Assembly: GCA_003116975.1 (NCBI GenBank)
Contig: BGKB01000053.1
Coordinates: 124,001 to 188,000 of the forward strand
DNA: 64,000 nucleotides
Reading direction: 5' to 3'
Source: Aurantiochytrium sp. KH105
Lineage: Eukaryota > Sar > Bigyra > Thraustochytrida > Thraustochytriidae
This document shows, in pieces, positions 45,214-54,639 of this stretch (positions are counted from its first letter, which is position 1; every line of letters starts with the position of its first letter). The position numbers were made by a program, and so were the translations under genes. The notes below the pieces were generated by a model. That model made no database searches. It saw only the letters and a program-made list of their open reading frames with translations, and was not told the origin of the DNA.

Positions 45214-46305
45214 ATGGCGAGCGAGAGCAGCATCGCCGACCTGCGCGAGGCGCTGCGGAACCTGGGCCTGCAGACGCGGCCGACCGCGGGCCAGCTGCGA
45301 CGCCTGCTGGAGCGGTGCGGCGCGCAGCAGCCAGGGAGCATGGCTATGGAGGAGCTCTCCGCACTCGCGCGCAGCGTCGTGGCTGCGCAGGGGACCGGCG
45401 GCGGCGGCGGCGGCAGCGGCGGCGGCAGGAGCGGGTCGCGCTTCGCCCAGCCGGCCTTCGTCCCCACGAAGAGGAACCGCGCTGCAGCCGAGACCTCCGA
45501 CGCGCTGCAGGGCCTACAACCGCTTCAGGGGGTCCACGTTCACCAAGAGCAGCAACAGCAACAATTACAGCAACTGCAACAGCATTCGTTGCTGCAGGAA
45601 GCGCTTCCAGGCAGACCGAACGGCGCCGAGAACTTTGCGCCGCACGCGTTGGGAAGCAGAAAACGTCGACGTCAAAGCGGAGCACTCTGCAGCGCTGATG
45701 AGGCCAGGGAGGCCGCCTTTGCCGCCTTTGTAGATCCAGACACGGGCCGCATCGGACCTGAGGGCATGCTGCGGCTCTGTCATGAGCTCGGCGTACAGCC
45801 CGAAGATCCTGTTATGATCGTTTTATCTTGGGTCATGCGCGCCCAGGAGCTGGGTGTGTTTACACGAATAGAGTTCCTTTCGGGTCTCGAGGCCCTCCAA
45901 GTTAGGTCACTGGAGGAAATTCGCGTCACAGGCAAGCTCGAAGCGCTGCGCGCGATGCTTGATCCCCAGAACCCAGACTTTGTAGGAATCTATCGTTTCA
46001 CCTACGCCTGGGCTTGCGAGCCTGGCCAGCGCTGCTTGAGCAAGGACATGGCTCTCGCGCTGTGGCCCCTTGTCCTCGTACGCTTCCAGTCAGCCATACT
46101 TCCGGACTTCCTTCGCTATCTTGGGTCTGTCGACTCTCTTCGAGGTATACCGCGTGACCTCTGGATGCAGACTTTGCAGTTCGTGCAAATGTACAAGCAG
46201 CGAGGCCCTGCGTTTCTCGAGACGTTTGACCCAGACACTGGCGCTTGGCCGGTCGTAATCGACGACTTTGCGCTTGCGCGTCGTGGCGCGCACCACGGCT
46301 CCTAG
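45214..46305 (+). CDS. DCN1-like protein (DCUN1/PONY domain), 363 aa
   Basis: DCN1-like proteins are co-E3 factors that bind UBC12 and cullins and promote NEDD8 attachment. The C-terminal half (about residues 165-355) fits the PONY domain: AFAAFVDPDTGRIGPEGMLRL, VMIVLSWVMRAQELGVFTR, FVGIYRFTYAWA, then the paired signatures IPRDLWMQTLQFVQ and TGAWPVVIDDF. The N-terminus differs from the usual UBA; a short helical LREALRNLGLQTRP..QLRRLLERCG segment looks SAP-like. A Gly run and a Gln-rich linker (HQEQQQQQLQQLQQH) join the halves. The chosen ATG, MASESS at 45214, is the first after an upstream TTG-initiated Arg-rich frame. It stands head-to-tail with THOC1, 491 bases upstream of it. Confidence 0.9.
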   Translation: MASESSIADLREALRNLGLQTRPTAGQLRRLLERCGAQQPGSMAMEELSALARSVVAAQGTGGGGGGSGGGRSGSRFAQPAFVPTKRNRAAAETSDALQGLQPLQGVHVHQEQQQQQLQQLQQHSLLQEALPGRPNGAENFAPHALGSRKRRRQSGALCSADEAREAAFAAFVDPDTGRIGPEGMLRLCHELGVQPEDPVMIVLSWVMRAQELGVFTRIEFLSGLEALQVRSLEEIRVTGKLEALRAMLDPQNPDFVGIYRFTYAWACEPGQRCLSKDMALALWPLVLVRFQSAILPDFLRYLGSVDSLRGIPRDLWMQTLQFVQMYKQRGPAFLETFDPDTGAWPVVIDDFALARRGAHHGS

Positions 46306-46796
46306 ACCTCATCTGGAGAATAGCCATTATTGCTGCCTATTCTCGACTTCGCGATTGTGCATCGATTCTCGTGTTGGGAGCGTTGCCATCATCAGGGATG
46401 AGAGCCGTCGATAGTTGTCTTTGTAAACTTAGGTTTCTCTGTGTATACGTATAGTACAGCTCAAGTTGTCCTTTTTTCGTTGCCTAGGCCCAGGGCCTCC
46501 ACATTACTCGTGGCATCGGTGAAACTCTGATCTCTCCATCCACCATGGTCCGCATGTCTCTGGCGTGCCGACGCTGATCACCGCATCGATTCGCCCTTAT
46601 TGGCCCTCACCACGACTCACCACCACAACGTGGCAAAACCGAGAGCTGCTCGCCGCCCTTGCGCGCGGCTCGCGGACGCGACGAGACGAACCTCCGTTGA
46701 GGGAGTCTGCGCGGGGGGCGCGTAGGCAACGGAGTGTAGCGACGCGCGCAGACCTGCAGCAGCAACGTGAGCAGCAGCAGCAGCAGCAGCAGTAGC
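46306..46796. other. Intergenic region between the DCN1-like gene and THOC1
   Basis: This includes the 3' end of the DCN1-like gene and the THOC1 leader. The last 30 bases are a GCA repeat (46771-46792) that would translate as poly-Ser in the THOC1 frame but lies before its ATG. Confidence 0.6.
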
Positions 46797-49135
46797 ATGG
46801 ATTTTGACGATGGCGTAGCGGCGCTCGTGGCGGCGGTCGAAGCGAGCCGCGGCGGTCTGCAGCACGAGCTGCAGGAGGCGCGACAGGCCGAGGAAAAACT
46901 CGCTGCTCGACCGGAGGAGAACTCTGGTCAAGAGAATGAAGTCGGCGCAACACCACCCCAGGACAACGCTGCAGAAACTTTGCCCTCGGCGATCGCGCCT
47001 CTTGTCAAAGCCTGCGGCGCCTTGCGGGACGCGCTCGTACGAGATGCGGGCGTTTCGGAGCTCGAAGCGAACGAAGAGGTTGCAGCGGCAGTCAATGTGG
47101 CTCTCAGAAGGTACGTGAAAAGGAGGCGTGAAGAGTTGCAAGAGTGCCGTGCAACACAAAAGCAAAGATCTAACGGCGGGATCCATACCCTCCTCTTGGA
47201 CATTTCATTTGCCTGAACAGAGAACTCCAGGACCTCGGCCTCGAGGGTGCAGATTGCCTCGTGAGCGCAGCGATTCTCCTTTCTTTGGGCTCGGCCTACG
47301 CCAAACCAGAGTTGGCGCTTCTTCTCTTTGAGGATCTCTTTCAGAGTGTGACTGTGCAGACAATGGGCGCCGCGTGGGATCTGCTCGAGACGAGAATTCG
47401 TGTGCTCACGAGCAAACGTATCATGCCCTTTGGAAAGGTGACCAAAGCAAAGATGGCGATGCTACGCATCGCAAACTATCTTCTGCGCAGATTATCAGCC
47501 TCGCACCATACAGTGCTCTGCGGTCGCGTCATGATGTTCCTTGCCTACGCCTTTCCTCTATCGGAACGCAGTGGCGTGAACCTCCTTGGCTCATATAACG
47601 AAGACAACTTGACGGAGTTTGAAGACGAAACCTCATTTGATGAAAGCTCGCGTGCAGCGGACGCGGATCCAGTCGTAACCTCAAGCACCGACCGTCAGGC
47701 CGTGAATTATACGCTGTACAGTCGCTTCTGGGAACTGCAGCGCTTCTTCATGACGCGAATTGACCGCGCCGGTGGGTGTGCGCGAGATGTCAAGACATGG
47801 ACTTCCTTCGCCGAGGTCGCCAATGTGGTTCTCACGGCCTTTGAGTCGAATCCCTTTTCGCAGGCAGACCTCGATCGAGAAGCCTTGGCCGCACGTGCAA
47901 GCAAACGCAGAAGGATGAGCGCAGACGCACCGATGGAGACAGCGGCGGCTGATGGAGACAGCGCAGCGATGCAACTGGAAACAGAAGAGGGAAGCGAAGG
48001 CGTCATTGGCGAGGAGGGCAGCAGCGCCCGAGGGTTCTTTCCTACAAAGTACCTGAGTAGTAGCCGGCTACTGCGTCTCCAGCTCACCGACCCAACGCTC
48101 CGGCGAAACGTCCTTTGCCAATTCTCTGTGCTGCTCAATTCACTAGACCAAATACGCCAAGGTTCGGCAGCTGCAAGTGTTCCCGTCGCCTTGCAAAAGA
48201 AGCTCGAAGACAAGACGAGCGGGGTTGCCGCCTTGCGCGCGCGCGTCAAAGACCTTCTACGCAATACGCCTCCAGACGGAGATGGCTTCGTGGCCGATCT
48301 CTCGCACGTTTTGAGTCGCGAAAGAAATTGGATTAAATGGAAGCAGGCGAAGTGCCCCAATTTTGAGCGCTTCGCCACGAGTGAAACAACAAGTGCGCTC
48401 GACGAGCAGGAAGAGGCTCGCGAGCGTGCCAAGAAAGCGCGCGCCGCACGCGCCAAGTCCAAAGTCAAGGCCAACCGTCAGCTTTGGCGCTCAGGTCTCG
48501 CTGGCACGTGGGAAGAAAAGCTCTCAGAATCGAACCCCACGCCTGCTACCGACGATTTTATTCAAGATATGGAAGTCGCAATTGACCCTGACAACTGTAT
48601 TGAGGAGGACTATCACCCCAAGAATGATCCAACGTATTGCTGGCGTGGATTTCGACTCTTGGCGCGTTCGCGACTCGATGCGCTCGAAAAGATCGAAAAT
48701 GGTAAACTTGAAGAGCTCGTCACTCATCTCGTCAAGCGTAAAGAAGCTCTCGGACAAGGCGGTGATGGCGAAGACGTAGAGAATTCGCAAAGCGTTGACG
48801 GATCGGCCGAGAAGGATGACGAAAAAAGTGTCAGCGATCCCATGGAAGATACCAACAACGAAACGACCGCGGTCAAAAACGACGAGACGCAAGACTCTAA
48901 TCACGCGGATGAATCTGCACAGGAGCAGCAGCAGCAGCAGCAACAACAACAACAAGATGATGACGATAATGATGACAACGATGATGACGGCGATGACGAT
49001 GGTGAAGGAGATGAAGATGAAGATGAGGAGAAAGGGCAGGACGCAGAAGAAGATGCAGGACGCGACAGCGATGGCGCTGGCGCGTCAAAAGAAGACGCGG
49101 GTCCCGAGGCCATGGACGAGGATGACGAGGCTTGA
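46797..49135 (+). CDS. THOC1: THO complex subunit 1 (THOC1/Hpr1), 742 aa, two exons
   Basis: THO links transcription elongation to mRNA export. Exon 1 is 46797-47110; exon 2 is 47221-49135. The join is phase 2 and reads NVALRR then ELQDLGLEGADC. Family signatures in exon 2: LRIANYLLRRLSASHHTVLC, GRVMMFLAYAFPLSERSGVN, YTLYSRFWELQRFF, PTLRRNVLCQF and PPDGDGFVADLSHVLSRERN, followed by WIKWKQAKCPNF, then YCWRGFRLLARSR. All line up in order with human THOC1. The last 120 residues are acidic, with a Gln run (about 48925-48957) and Asp/Asn/Glu runs. I see no clear death domain, which the human protein has near its C-terminus. The ATG follows a GCA repeat. Confidence 0.95.
47111..47220 (+). other. 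Spliceosomal intron in THOC1 (110 bases)
   Basis: Donor AAG|GTACGT, acceptor GAACAG|AG. A CTAAC branch-site-like element lies at 47170-47174. Exon 1's frame hits a stop within the intron (47214-47216). Removing the intron restores a continuous THOC1 frame. Confidence 0.93.
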
Positions 49136-49509
49136 AACGAGTAATTTTGAGTTCATATAAAAGTAAAATGAGATTTCGGAGTGCAAGACGATTTCAGGGT
49201 GTGCAATGCGAGGCGTGCCGCTCGCTGCTCCCTGAGCACGCTCGTCATCTGCTTTCCCGTGTCTGCAAAATGGTGCGCCTTACGCCAGTGGTGTCCTTTG
49301 TGTAGCATGCTCTTGGTCTCGAAAAATCTTCACCTTCCAATTGCTGTCGCTTTTATGAAATTTGGTAAATTCCCTGTACTAGTGAGGGCCAGGTCACTTT
49401 TGAACAACGGCACGAGAAACAAAGGCAACCAAAGGGCAGTGGAAAACCAAGAAGAAGTTTGAGTGGGAAATAGAGTACATGTGGTTTTTGATTTTATAAA
49501 ATAGCTTCA
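49136..49509. other. Tail-to-tail intergenic region between THOC1 and the sulfatase
   Basis: Facing 3' untranslated regions. A TTTTATAAAA element lies near 49492-49500, close to the sulfatase stop. No gene is seen. Confidence 0.7.
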
Positions 49510-51717
49510 CTACAGAAGGTCCGCCATTGCGTAGAGCTCGAAACCCCGGCGCGACTGCTCTGCGCAGGCTCGAAAGAGAAAGCACTTGCGCCGCTGCGTC
49601 TGGTAACTAAAGTGCTCGCAGCGGTCGTCATCTGCGCACGCACGAAGACAATCGCCGCGTTCGGCTTTGAATCTGCGCAAGAGACCCCTGCGCAGCTTGC
49701 AGCGGCGCTTCGGAGACGCAAAGCCTGTGAGAACACTGTCAAAGTCGTACACCTCGATGCCGCTTGCGTCGACATCAGTTTCGCTGCACGTGTTTGCGAA
49801 CAGTCTGCATTCGTGCGTGCTCGGCGCGAAATCGAAGACTTTGCAGGCGTCCGCTTCCGCGCAGGCATCAAAGCAGTCCTTGGGCGTTTCTGCCTCGGTG
49901 ACTGCAGAAGGTGAGGCTGCACAGCGGCGGTTCTCAGCAGCATAATTTTCACGAATGCCATACGGGTCGCTGTTAGGCACTCGAATGAAAAGGAAAGTCG
50001 GCGCCGGAGTAGGATTGGGCGCCCTTGTGGGTGCCGTGGGATGTGGTGTCGGCGCCAAAGTGGGAGGAGGCGTTGGTTCTTGGCACTCGCGACTACTGTA
50101 CTTGCAGTAGTTGGTGCGAAACCTTCCATCGGAGAAAAATCCCAAAGTCGATGCGTATGTGTCTGGCTCGATCAGACGAAGATCGTCTTCCTCTTTGGGG
50201 TCCTGGCCCAAATCGAAGAGCTTGTAGGAGTACGCGTCGCGAACAAGCTTGAGCGTGCGATCACTGCTTCGCATGTCGAAAAAGGCGAAGTCGCAACCCT
50301 TGCTGCTGTCGACTCGGTTGCTCGTGCAGATTTCGGCGTGCATCCATGATCGCGAAGATGCATCACTCCCATCGAGCAAGCTGTTGTGGAACGAAGCCGC
50401 ACCAAGATTCTGAAAAGGCTCAAGCGCCACATCATCGTCTTCAAGACCGATGAGTCCCGCGAGCGTGAGAACGAGGTCGTAATGTACGTGGGGGACCTGC
50501 GAAACGCTGCCCTCGGCCAGATGTTTGGGCCAGCTGATGATCGTAGGGGCGCGAATTCCGCCTTCATAAATTTCACGTTTGTGGCCCTTGAGATTCATGG
50601 TGGACTTGAAGGTGTCCGTGCTGTAGGAAGAGTCCGTACCAAGGCTCACGTGCGGCCCATTATCGGAAGAAAAGACGAAAATCGTGTCGTCTCGAATGCC
50701 GTGACGCTCCAGGGCATCGAGCAAGACGCCCACGTTGGCGTCCATCTCGTGCGTGATGGCAGCGAGGTGCCCGACACGTCCTGTTGACATGCCCTGGTTT
50801 ACAAGGTCCGTGTATCTGCCATATGTGCTAACGGGGCTCGTCTGCAACCTTTTTGCACTTCCCGTAGGATTGTAGAACCCGTTATGCGTCGCGATGCAGG
50901 CGTAGTACAGAAAGAAGGGCTGGTCAGGGCGCATTTCCATGTGCGAGTCAATGTACTCCATTGCTTGGTGGCGAAAGAGCATGTTCGCGTTGTCGCATCT
51001 TTTGCTGTTTTGCAAAAGACCTGTGTAAGGATCAAGTTCGCAGTCGCTCGAGCCAAATTCGCAGGTGCACCTTGCCTCTGAGGCTTTCTCGTTCTGTGTG
51101 AATGCAACCTGTTCGTATTCACCATCGTCGGCCTTCCACAGGCTCGATGGGAAGACGCGATGGGCCTCGGCGTGAGTAAGAAAGCCGTAGAACTGGTCAA
51201 AGCCCTGTTTCCACGGTGCACCAACTGAATCCTCTGTACCAAGACCATACTTGCCAACGGCCATCGTCCAGTAGCCCTGTTCCTTGAGCATGCGCGGGAG
51301 CGTTGCCTGGTCCGCGGGGAGCGGGAATTCATTGCCTGGAATGAGATTGTTTCCACGCATTTCGCTCGTGCCCGTTGGTGTCCCGGTGAGCAGAGCGTAT
51401 CGTGCAGGCCCACAGACGGGGCTACTCGTGTAGCTGCGCGTCATGCGCACGCCCTCGCGCGCAAGACGTTCTAACTGGGGTGTGTGAATAATCTTGTCCT
51501 CCTCAATGGTGGTGTCAAAGTCCACATCGTCGTAGACTGCCCATTGTGGACTCTGCTGGTTCACCTCGCCGATGCCCAAATCATCCGCAAGGTAAAGAAT
51601 AATGTTTGGCTTGCCGGCGTGGCAAGCCTGCAGAGATGTGAGCATGACGGTGAGCGCGCCCGCGAGAGCCGCACGGCTCCGCCGAAGCCCAGGCCTACTT
51701 GCACGAAGGGGTTGCAT
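49510..51717 (-). CDS. Secreted or lysosomal arylsulfatase-type sulfatase with PAN/apple-like tail, 735 aa
   Basis: Hydrolyses sulfate esters, probably on polysaccharides or glycolipids. The N-terminus is a signal peptide (hydrophobic run to about ACHA at residue 34). Then come NIILYLADDLG (metal-binding Asp45-Asp46), SPVCGPARYALLTG (Cys102 of the C-x-P-x-R motif, the residue converted to formylglycine), VGKYGLG (active-site Lys) and FSSDNGPH (metal-binding Asp-Asn). After the catalytic domain (to about 545) a Thr-Pro linker (TPPPTLAPTPHPTAPTRAP) leads to two Cys-rich units (about 600-665 and 668-735) with PAN/apple-like spacing. Such tails usually bind carbohydrate or protein. All catalytic residues I can check are present. 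Substrate is not predictable from sequence alone. The ATG is at 51717. Confidence 0.93.
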   Translation of the reverse strand: MQPLRASRPGLRRSRAALAGALTVMLTSLQACHAGKPNIILYLADDLGIGEVNQQSPQWAVYDDVDFDTTIEEDKIIHTPQLERLAREGVRMTRSYTSSPVCGPARYALLTGTPTGTSEMRGNNLIPGNEFPLPADQATLPRMLKEQGYWTMAVGKYGLGTEDSVGAPWKQGFDQFYGFLTHAEAHRVFPSSLWKADDGEYEQVAFTQNEKASEARCTCEFGSSDCELDPYTGLLQNSKRCDNANMLFRHQAMEYIDSHMEMRPDQPFFLYYACIATHNGFYNPTGSAKRLQTSPVSTYGRYTDLVNQGMSTGRVGHLAAITHEMDANVGVLLDALERHGIRDDTIFVFSSDNGPHVSLGTDSSYSTDTFKSTMNLKGHKREIYEGGIRAPTIISWPKHLAEGSVSQVPHVHYDLVLTLAGLIGLEDDDVALEPFQNLGAASFHNSLLDGSDASSRSWMHAEICTSNRVDSSKGCDFAFFDMRSSDRTLKLVRDAYSYKLFDLGQDPKEEDDLRLIEPDTYASTLGFFSDGRFRTNYCKYSSRECQEPTPPPTLAPTPHPTAPTRAPNPTPAPTFLFIRVPNSDPYGIRENYAAENRRCAASPSAVTEAETPKDCFDACAEADACKVFDFAPSTHECRLFANTCSETDVDASGIEVYDFDSVLTGFASPKRRCKLRRGLLRRFKAERGDCLRACADDDRCEHFSYQTQRRKCFLFRACAEQSRRGFELYAMADLL

Positions 51718-53319
51718 CGTTCGTTGGTGTGTGTAAATGTGTGATGAAAAGATGTCGAGTCCTGCCCGATTGCGTTTTGCTTTCGCGCCCCCCCTCGCAA
51801 ACGAGTCTCTCTCTTCTTGTTTTCCGGCTCTAGTCCACTCCCGCTTGCAAACTCAGTGTCCGGCGGGGCTGCAGCTAGGCCGTGTCGTGTCCCCGGTGAC
51901 GAGACCCTCCTCTCTGGCTCGCGGCGCGGGCCGGCTCGCTCGCGAGAGCGCAGGAAGACGGTGCGCGGCGAAAGGGAAGACAAAGCCGCAGGCCTGCGCA
52001 GGCTCTTCCGCTCCGCGCTGACCGGCTGCGAGGGCTCCTTCCAAGTCCCCTTGAGACCGCATAGCCGGTAAACCGGGCTCAGCTTAGCTCAACATAGCCC
52101 CTGCAGTGCAGAGAAGGGCAGTGCACTGATGAGCGTGGCGCGCCACGCGTCCTGCACGTCTGCCCGCGTTGAGTCCCTGTGGCCACACGCGGCGTCAGTG
52201 CCGGCGCGTGGCATTCGGTCATGTCCCCAAGTGCGGATTCTTTCCGGCTTGCAGGCCGTCTTGCTCCCTGCCTGATCTCAACGCTACGCGACGCGACTCG
52301 ACTCAATGTGATGCCATCAACGCCAGCTAGCCAAAAGGTCGCCATCGCGCCAAAAAGTCCGCGCGATGGCGACTTCGTTACGGAGCTTTTTCTTTCAATT
52401 CTCCTGGGCCTAGCCTAAGGTCAGAGCAATGAGAAAGTAGTTTGAGAATACATGGACAGAGCAGAAATCCGTTTTTTCGCTTCCCGAACTTCTGTAAACG
52501 TCGAGCTTTTTTGTTTGTTTGTTTTTCTGCTATGAAGTTGTTGGTGTTGTATGGAGTCAACTTGACCCCGCTGTTCGTGCTCTTTCGCGCTATTCACTTT
52601 GACTCTCCCTCTTTTTGTAAAGTTCAGGTCCGCGGGGGCTCCGAAGCCTACGATGATGTTCGCGACGTATCGCACGAACCTTGTTCAGAAAGGAAGAAAA
52701 GGAACTCCGCGCCGCTTGTCGCACCTCTGGAGTCCCGCGCCGGGACGGTGCTGCTCGGAATGGCTGGCACGCGTTCTTTAGCGCCGCGCGGAGCGCGCTT
52801 GGTGAGAGGCGCTTGGCAGGAAATGCTTGGCGCGCTTGTTCTGGAGTCGGCGCGGGCAACTGCGGCCTGGCTGGCGCGACCCCCGGGACTTCCCGGGGCG
52901 ACAAGGATGTCCCGAGCGCGAGAGACCGGCCACGCGACCAGGAGCGTGGCGCGCCGGAGGCCTGGAGGTCCGGAGAGTGGCGGGTGACGGACGCCTCGTC
53001 AAGACAACTCGGTTTTCCTCGGCTCAGTCGGTTTGCATGAGGCGTGTGTTGTAGAAAAATGGTGGCCATGATGAGGGAAAAGGGACGTGGAAAGCGGGCA
53101 CGAGTAGTAAAGTATATGAAAAATAAACACATTTTTGGTTGAGCGGAATTGCCAGACAGCAAGTCTCTACTACATTCGTCGGCATGCCGCTTGCGGACGA
53201 TGATGGCGTGGAACAGGTGATTGATGTGGGCCATGGCTACCAGTATACTTGGTGGACTTGTGGGAGAATAAGGTGAGGGGAGGGGATGAAAGAAGCTTTC
53301 TCGCCCAAAAAACACAAAA
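51718..53319. other. 1.6 kb intergenic region upstream of the sulfatase
   Basis: No gene I can defend. The sulfatase promoter should lie at the left end. A 16-base perfect palindrome (GCGTGGCG/CGCCACGC) occurs at 52133-52148, and the related GCGTGGCGCGCC half recurs near 52944. A plus-strand frame at 52442-52987 has no recognisable features. Confidence 0.6.
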
Positions 53320-54639
53320 TCAAAGACGCATGTGCGAGACGGAAGGCGAGACGGCCTCCTCGTCGTCAGAGGAAAAGTCCATGTTGGTAGGCGCGCTCGG
53401 CAGCGATCGTCGACGCTTCTCGCCGGCAAGGCGAAAGACGAAAATAAAGACTGCAAAGGCGCAGACGAGATTGCCGATGAGAACAACGAGGTTAAGAGCG
53501 AGATACATGCGCGTTCGTACGGACCTGACAAAGGCCGCAGCCATCAGAAGCAGCACTGCAATTGGGCCGAGTACAAGGATGACTTTCGTGACGATAATAA
53601 TGGTCGCCAGAGCCTTGTTGAAGGTGGTCTGTTCAGCACCACTGGTAACGCCGCGCTCCTTGGCGAGGTTGCTCAGCGTCTTGAGCGTCATGAAGAGCTT
53701 GTACAGGATCCGCGCGAGAAAGAGCGCCGTGACAACAAAGTCGAGCACATAGATCGTCAGAAAGATGAGCAGGACAGAGTCTAACATGGTCTGGGCCTCG
53801 ACGCTGGTGTCGACCGCGTAAGGGTAGATGAGGAGCAGGACCACATTGATGATGCTGATGGCGGCAATGCGAGCGTACGTCGAGTACTGCACGAATTTTG
53901 GGCGGCGAATGAGGAGAGACTCGACGCCGAAGAGCTTGCCGTAGAGTCGCAGCGAGGGGAGCTGCTGGAACCAGATGAGAAAGAAGGCCCACAGTCCCGC
54001 AAAGATCGAGGTGGCCGAGAGACACATGCCAAAGTCCTGCGCGAAGAAGCTGTCGTAGCGGTAGTTACCGGCCAAGAAGGAGAGGTAGTACATGATGGCC
54101 CCAAAGGACCACGCGAGGAAGAGAAACATGCTGAGAAAGGTCCAGCGCTGGCGCTTGCGAATCTGCTTGGTGCGGCGCTTTGAGCGCAAGGACTCGTTGG
54201 GCGTTGGCATCCTTTCGAGCGACTCGAGGCGGGACTCGCGCGTGACGACGGGTGACGGGGGCGGGGAGTCAAAGGAGGAGAGGCTCGTCTTGGAGTTTGC
54301 CTTTTGCAGCTTGGGGTGCATGCTCGAGAGTCGCCGCAGCTGCTTGTCGGCGATGTTCCAGTGGCAGAGCAGGTAGATGATGCCAAAGGTCGAGGTGCAA
54401 AAGGTGATGACGGCGATGAAGACGGCGATGACCCAGACGGCGAGCTGCAGGTCCTCGTTAACGCGGCAGTCGTTGAAGAGCATCCAGTCGTCCTTGCCCG
54501 AGTACCCTTCCGGGCACGCGCAGATCCCGGTCGCCACGTTGCACACCCCGACGGCGCCGAACGGCATGCTCTCCTCGCACAGCGACTCCGCGCTCGTGCA
54601 CGGGACCCACACGTCCTCCCTCCCCAACACGGACACCAT
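53320..54639 (-). CDS. Seven-pass membrane protein with an N-terminal EGF-like segment, 439 aa
   Basis: The ATG at 54639 (MVSVLGREDVW) is the first in frame; the upstream frame is GC-biased and lacks ATG. Residues 12-60 are Cys-rich and extracellular in character, including CNVATGICACPEGYSG, an EGF-like C-x-C-x-x-G turn. Seven hydrophobic segments follow: AVWVIAVFIAVITFCTSTFG; FLSMFLFLAWSFGAIMYYL; FGMCLSATSIFAGLWAFFLI; AISIINVVLLLIYPYAV; LLIFLTIYVLDFVVTALFLA; IIIVTKVILVLGPIAVLLLM; and ALNLVVLIGNLVCAFAVFIF. A basic, Ser/Pro-rich loop (SPPPSPVVTRESRLE) lies between the first two. The C-terminus is Ser/Glu-rich. The layout (outside N-terminus, seven helices, inside tail) is receptor-like, but I see no DRY, NPxxY or other class signature, so it is not assigned to a GPCR class. 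Confidence 0.75.
   Translation of the reverse strand: MVSVLGREDVWVPCTSAESLCEESMPFGAVGVCNVATGICACPEGYSGKDDWMLFNDCRVNEDLQLAVWVIAVFIAVITFCTSTFGIIYLLCHWNIADKQLRRLSSMHPKLQKANSKTSLSSFDSPPPSPVVTRESRLESLERMPTPNESLRSKRRTKQIRKRQRWTFLSMFLFLAWSFGAIMYYLSFLAGNYRYDSFFAQDFGMCLSATSIFAGLWAFFLIWFQQLPSLRLYGKLFGVESLLIRRPKFVQYSTYARIAAISIINVVLLLIYPYAVDTSVEAQTMLDSVLLIFLTIYVLDFVVTALFLARILYKLFMTLKTLSNLAKERGVTSGAEQTTFNKALATIIIVTKVILVLGPIAVLLLMAAAFVRSVRTRMYLALNLVVLIGNLVCAFAVFIFVFRLAGEKRRRSLPSAPTNMDFSSDDEEAVSPSVSHMRL

Noticed and set aside
46767-46796. N-terminal poly-Ser extension of THOC1
   Set aside because: It comes from reading the GCA leader from a non-ATG codon; the first ATG at 46797 is the sensible start.
52442-52987. 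Plus-strand frame of 181 codons upstream of the sulfatase
   Set aside because: No domain, biased composition in the second half and no supporting context; not listed as a gene.
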